From NCBI GenBank assembly GCA_002432715.1, contig DJGJ01000027.1, positions 1 through 24,241 of the forward strand: a stretch of DNA of 24,241 nucleotides, written 5' to 3'. The notes below the pieces were generated by a model, which saw only the letters and a program-made list of their open reading frames with translations, was not told the DNA's origin and made no database searches. The stretch is from Sphaerochaeta sp. UBA5849. GTDB lineage: Bacteria; Spirochaetota; Spirochaetia; Sphaerochaetales; Sphaerochaetaceae. Below, piece by piece: positions 24,203-24,241 of this stretch. Each line of letters begins with the position of its first letter. Within the stretch, counting starts at the first letter, position 1. Made by a program: the position numbers and the translations under genes.

Positions 24203-24241
24203 GGTTTCTTTGTAGTAAACCAGGGCAATCGCTTAAAAAGG

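Overview
The window looks like chromosomal DNA of a free-living, fermentative spirochete, most like Sphaerochaeta. This is inference from protein style: the solute-binding protein signal peptide ends in FGAGAKE without a lipobox Cys, there are large PAS/GGDEF/HD-GYP sensors, and Shine-Dalgarno sites are strong. No rRNA, tRNA or CRISPR array was found.

Layout. (1) 1-2211 is a complete-looking IS1634-like (IS4 superfamily, YREK) insertion sequence. It has perfect 27-bp terminal inverted repeats, a 601-aa transposase, a small overlapping coiled-coil ORF, a third copy of the repeat core at the transposase start site, and an inward-facing terminator. (2) 2212-3950 holds a short unidentified ORF, then an AlbA_2/GHKL-like/winged-helix regulator preceded by three evenly phased 12-bp palindromes. 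(3) 4078-7446 (+) is a close-packed run: CrtI-like FAD oxidoreductase, DUF3795 Cys-rich protein, class II photolyase. (4) 12295-7427 (-) is a three-gene overlapping unit: DUF72 protein, a Y-family polymerase homologue that has lost all three catalytic acidic residues (ImuB-like), and a DnaE-type polymerase with an intact palm but a dead PHP site. Both polymerase-like proteins carry a candidate beta-clamp motif. It runs tail to tail into the photolyase gene with a 20-bp overlap. (5) 13356-12337 (-) is a membrane GGDEF protein, divergent from catalase katA at 13539-15047 (+). (6) 15158-20227 (+) holds a Cof-type HAD phosphatase, a three-PAS membrane protein, and a 945-aa SBP-PAS-PAS-GGDEF-HD-GYP enzyme overlapping it by 8 bp. 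(7) 20372-23458 (+) is a sugar-type ABC importer (two permeases and a binding protein, no ATPase) with a clear promoter, a possible upstream operator and a strong terminator. (8) 23576-24241 (-) is an unknown 138-aa protein behind a long leader that contains a 19-codon ORF overlapping a hairpin.

How it fits together. The centre is a DNA-damage and oxidative-stress block: photoreactivation, a putative translesion mutasome and catalase. The right half joins c-di-GMP turnover to a periplasmic-ligand sensor and then to carbohydrate uptake. The most unusual items are the mutasome-like unit with DUF72 where ImuA would be expected, the regulatory layout of the IS element, the phased palindromes before the AlbA_2 regulator, and the leader ORF/hairpin at the right end.
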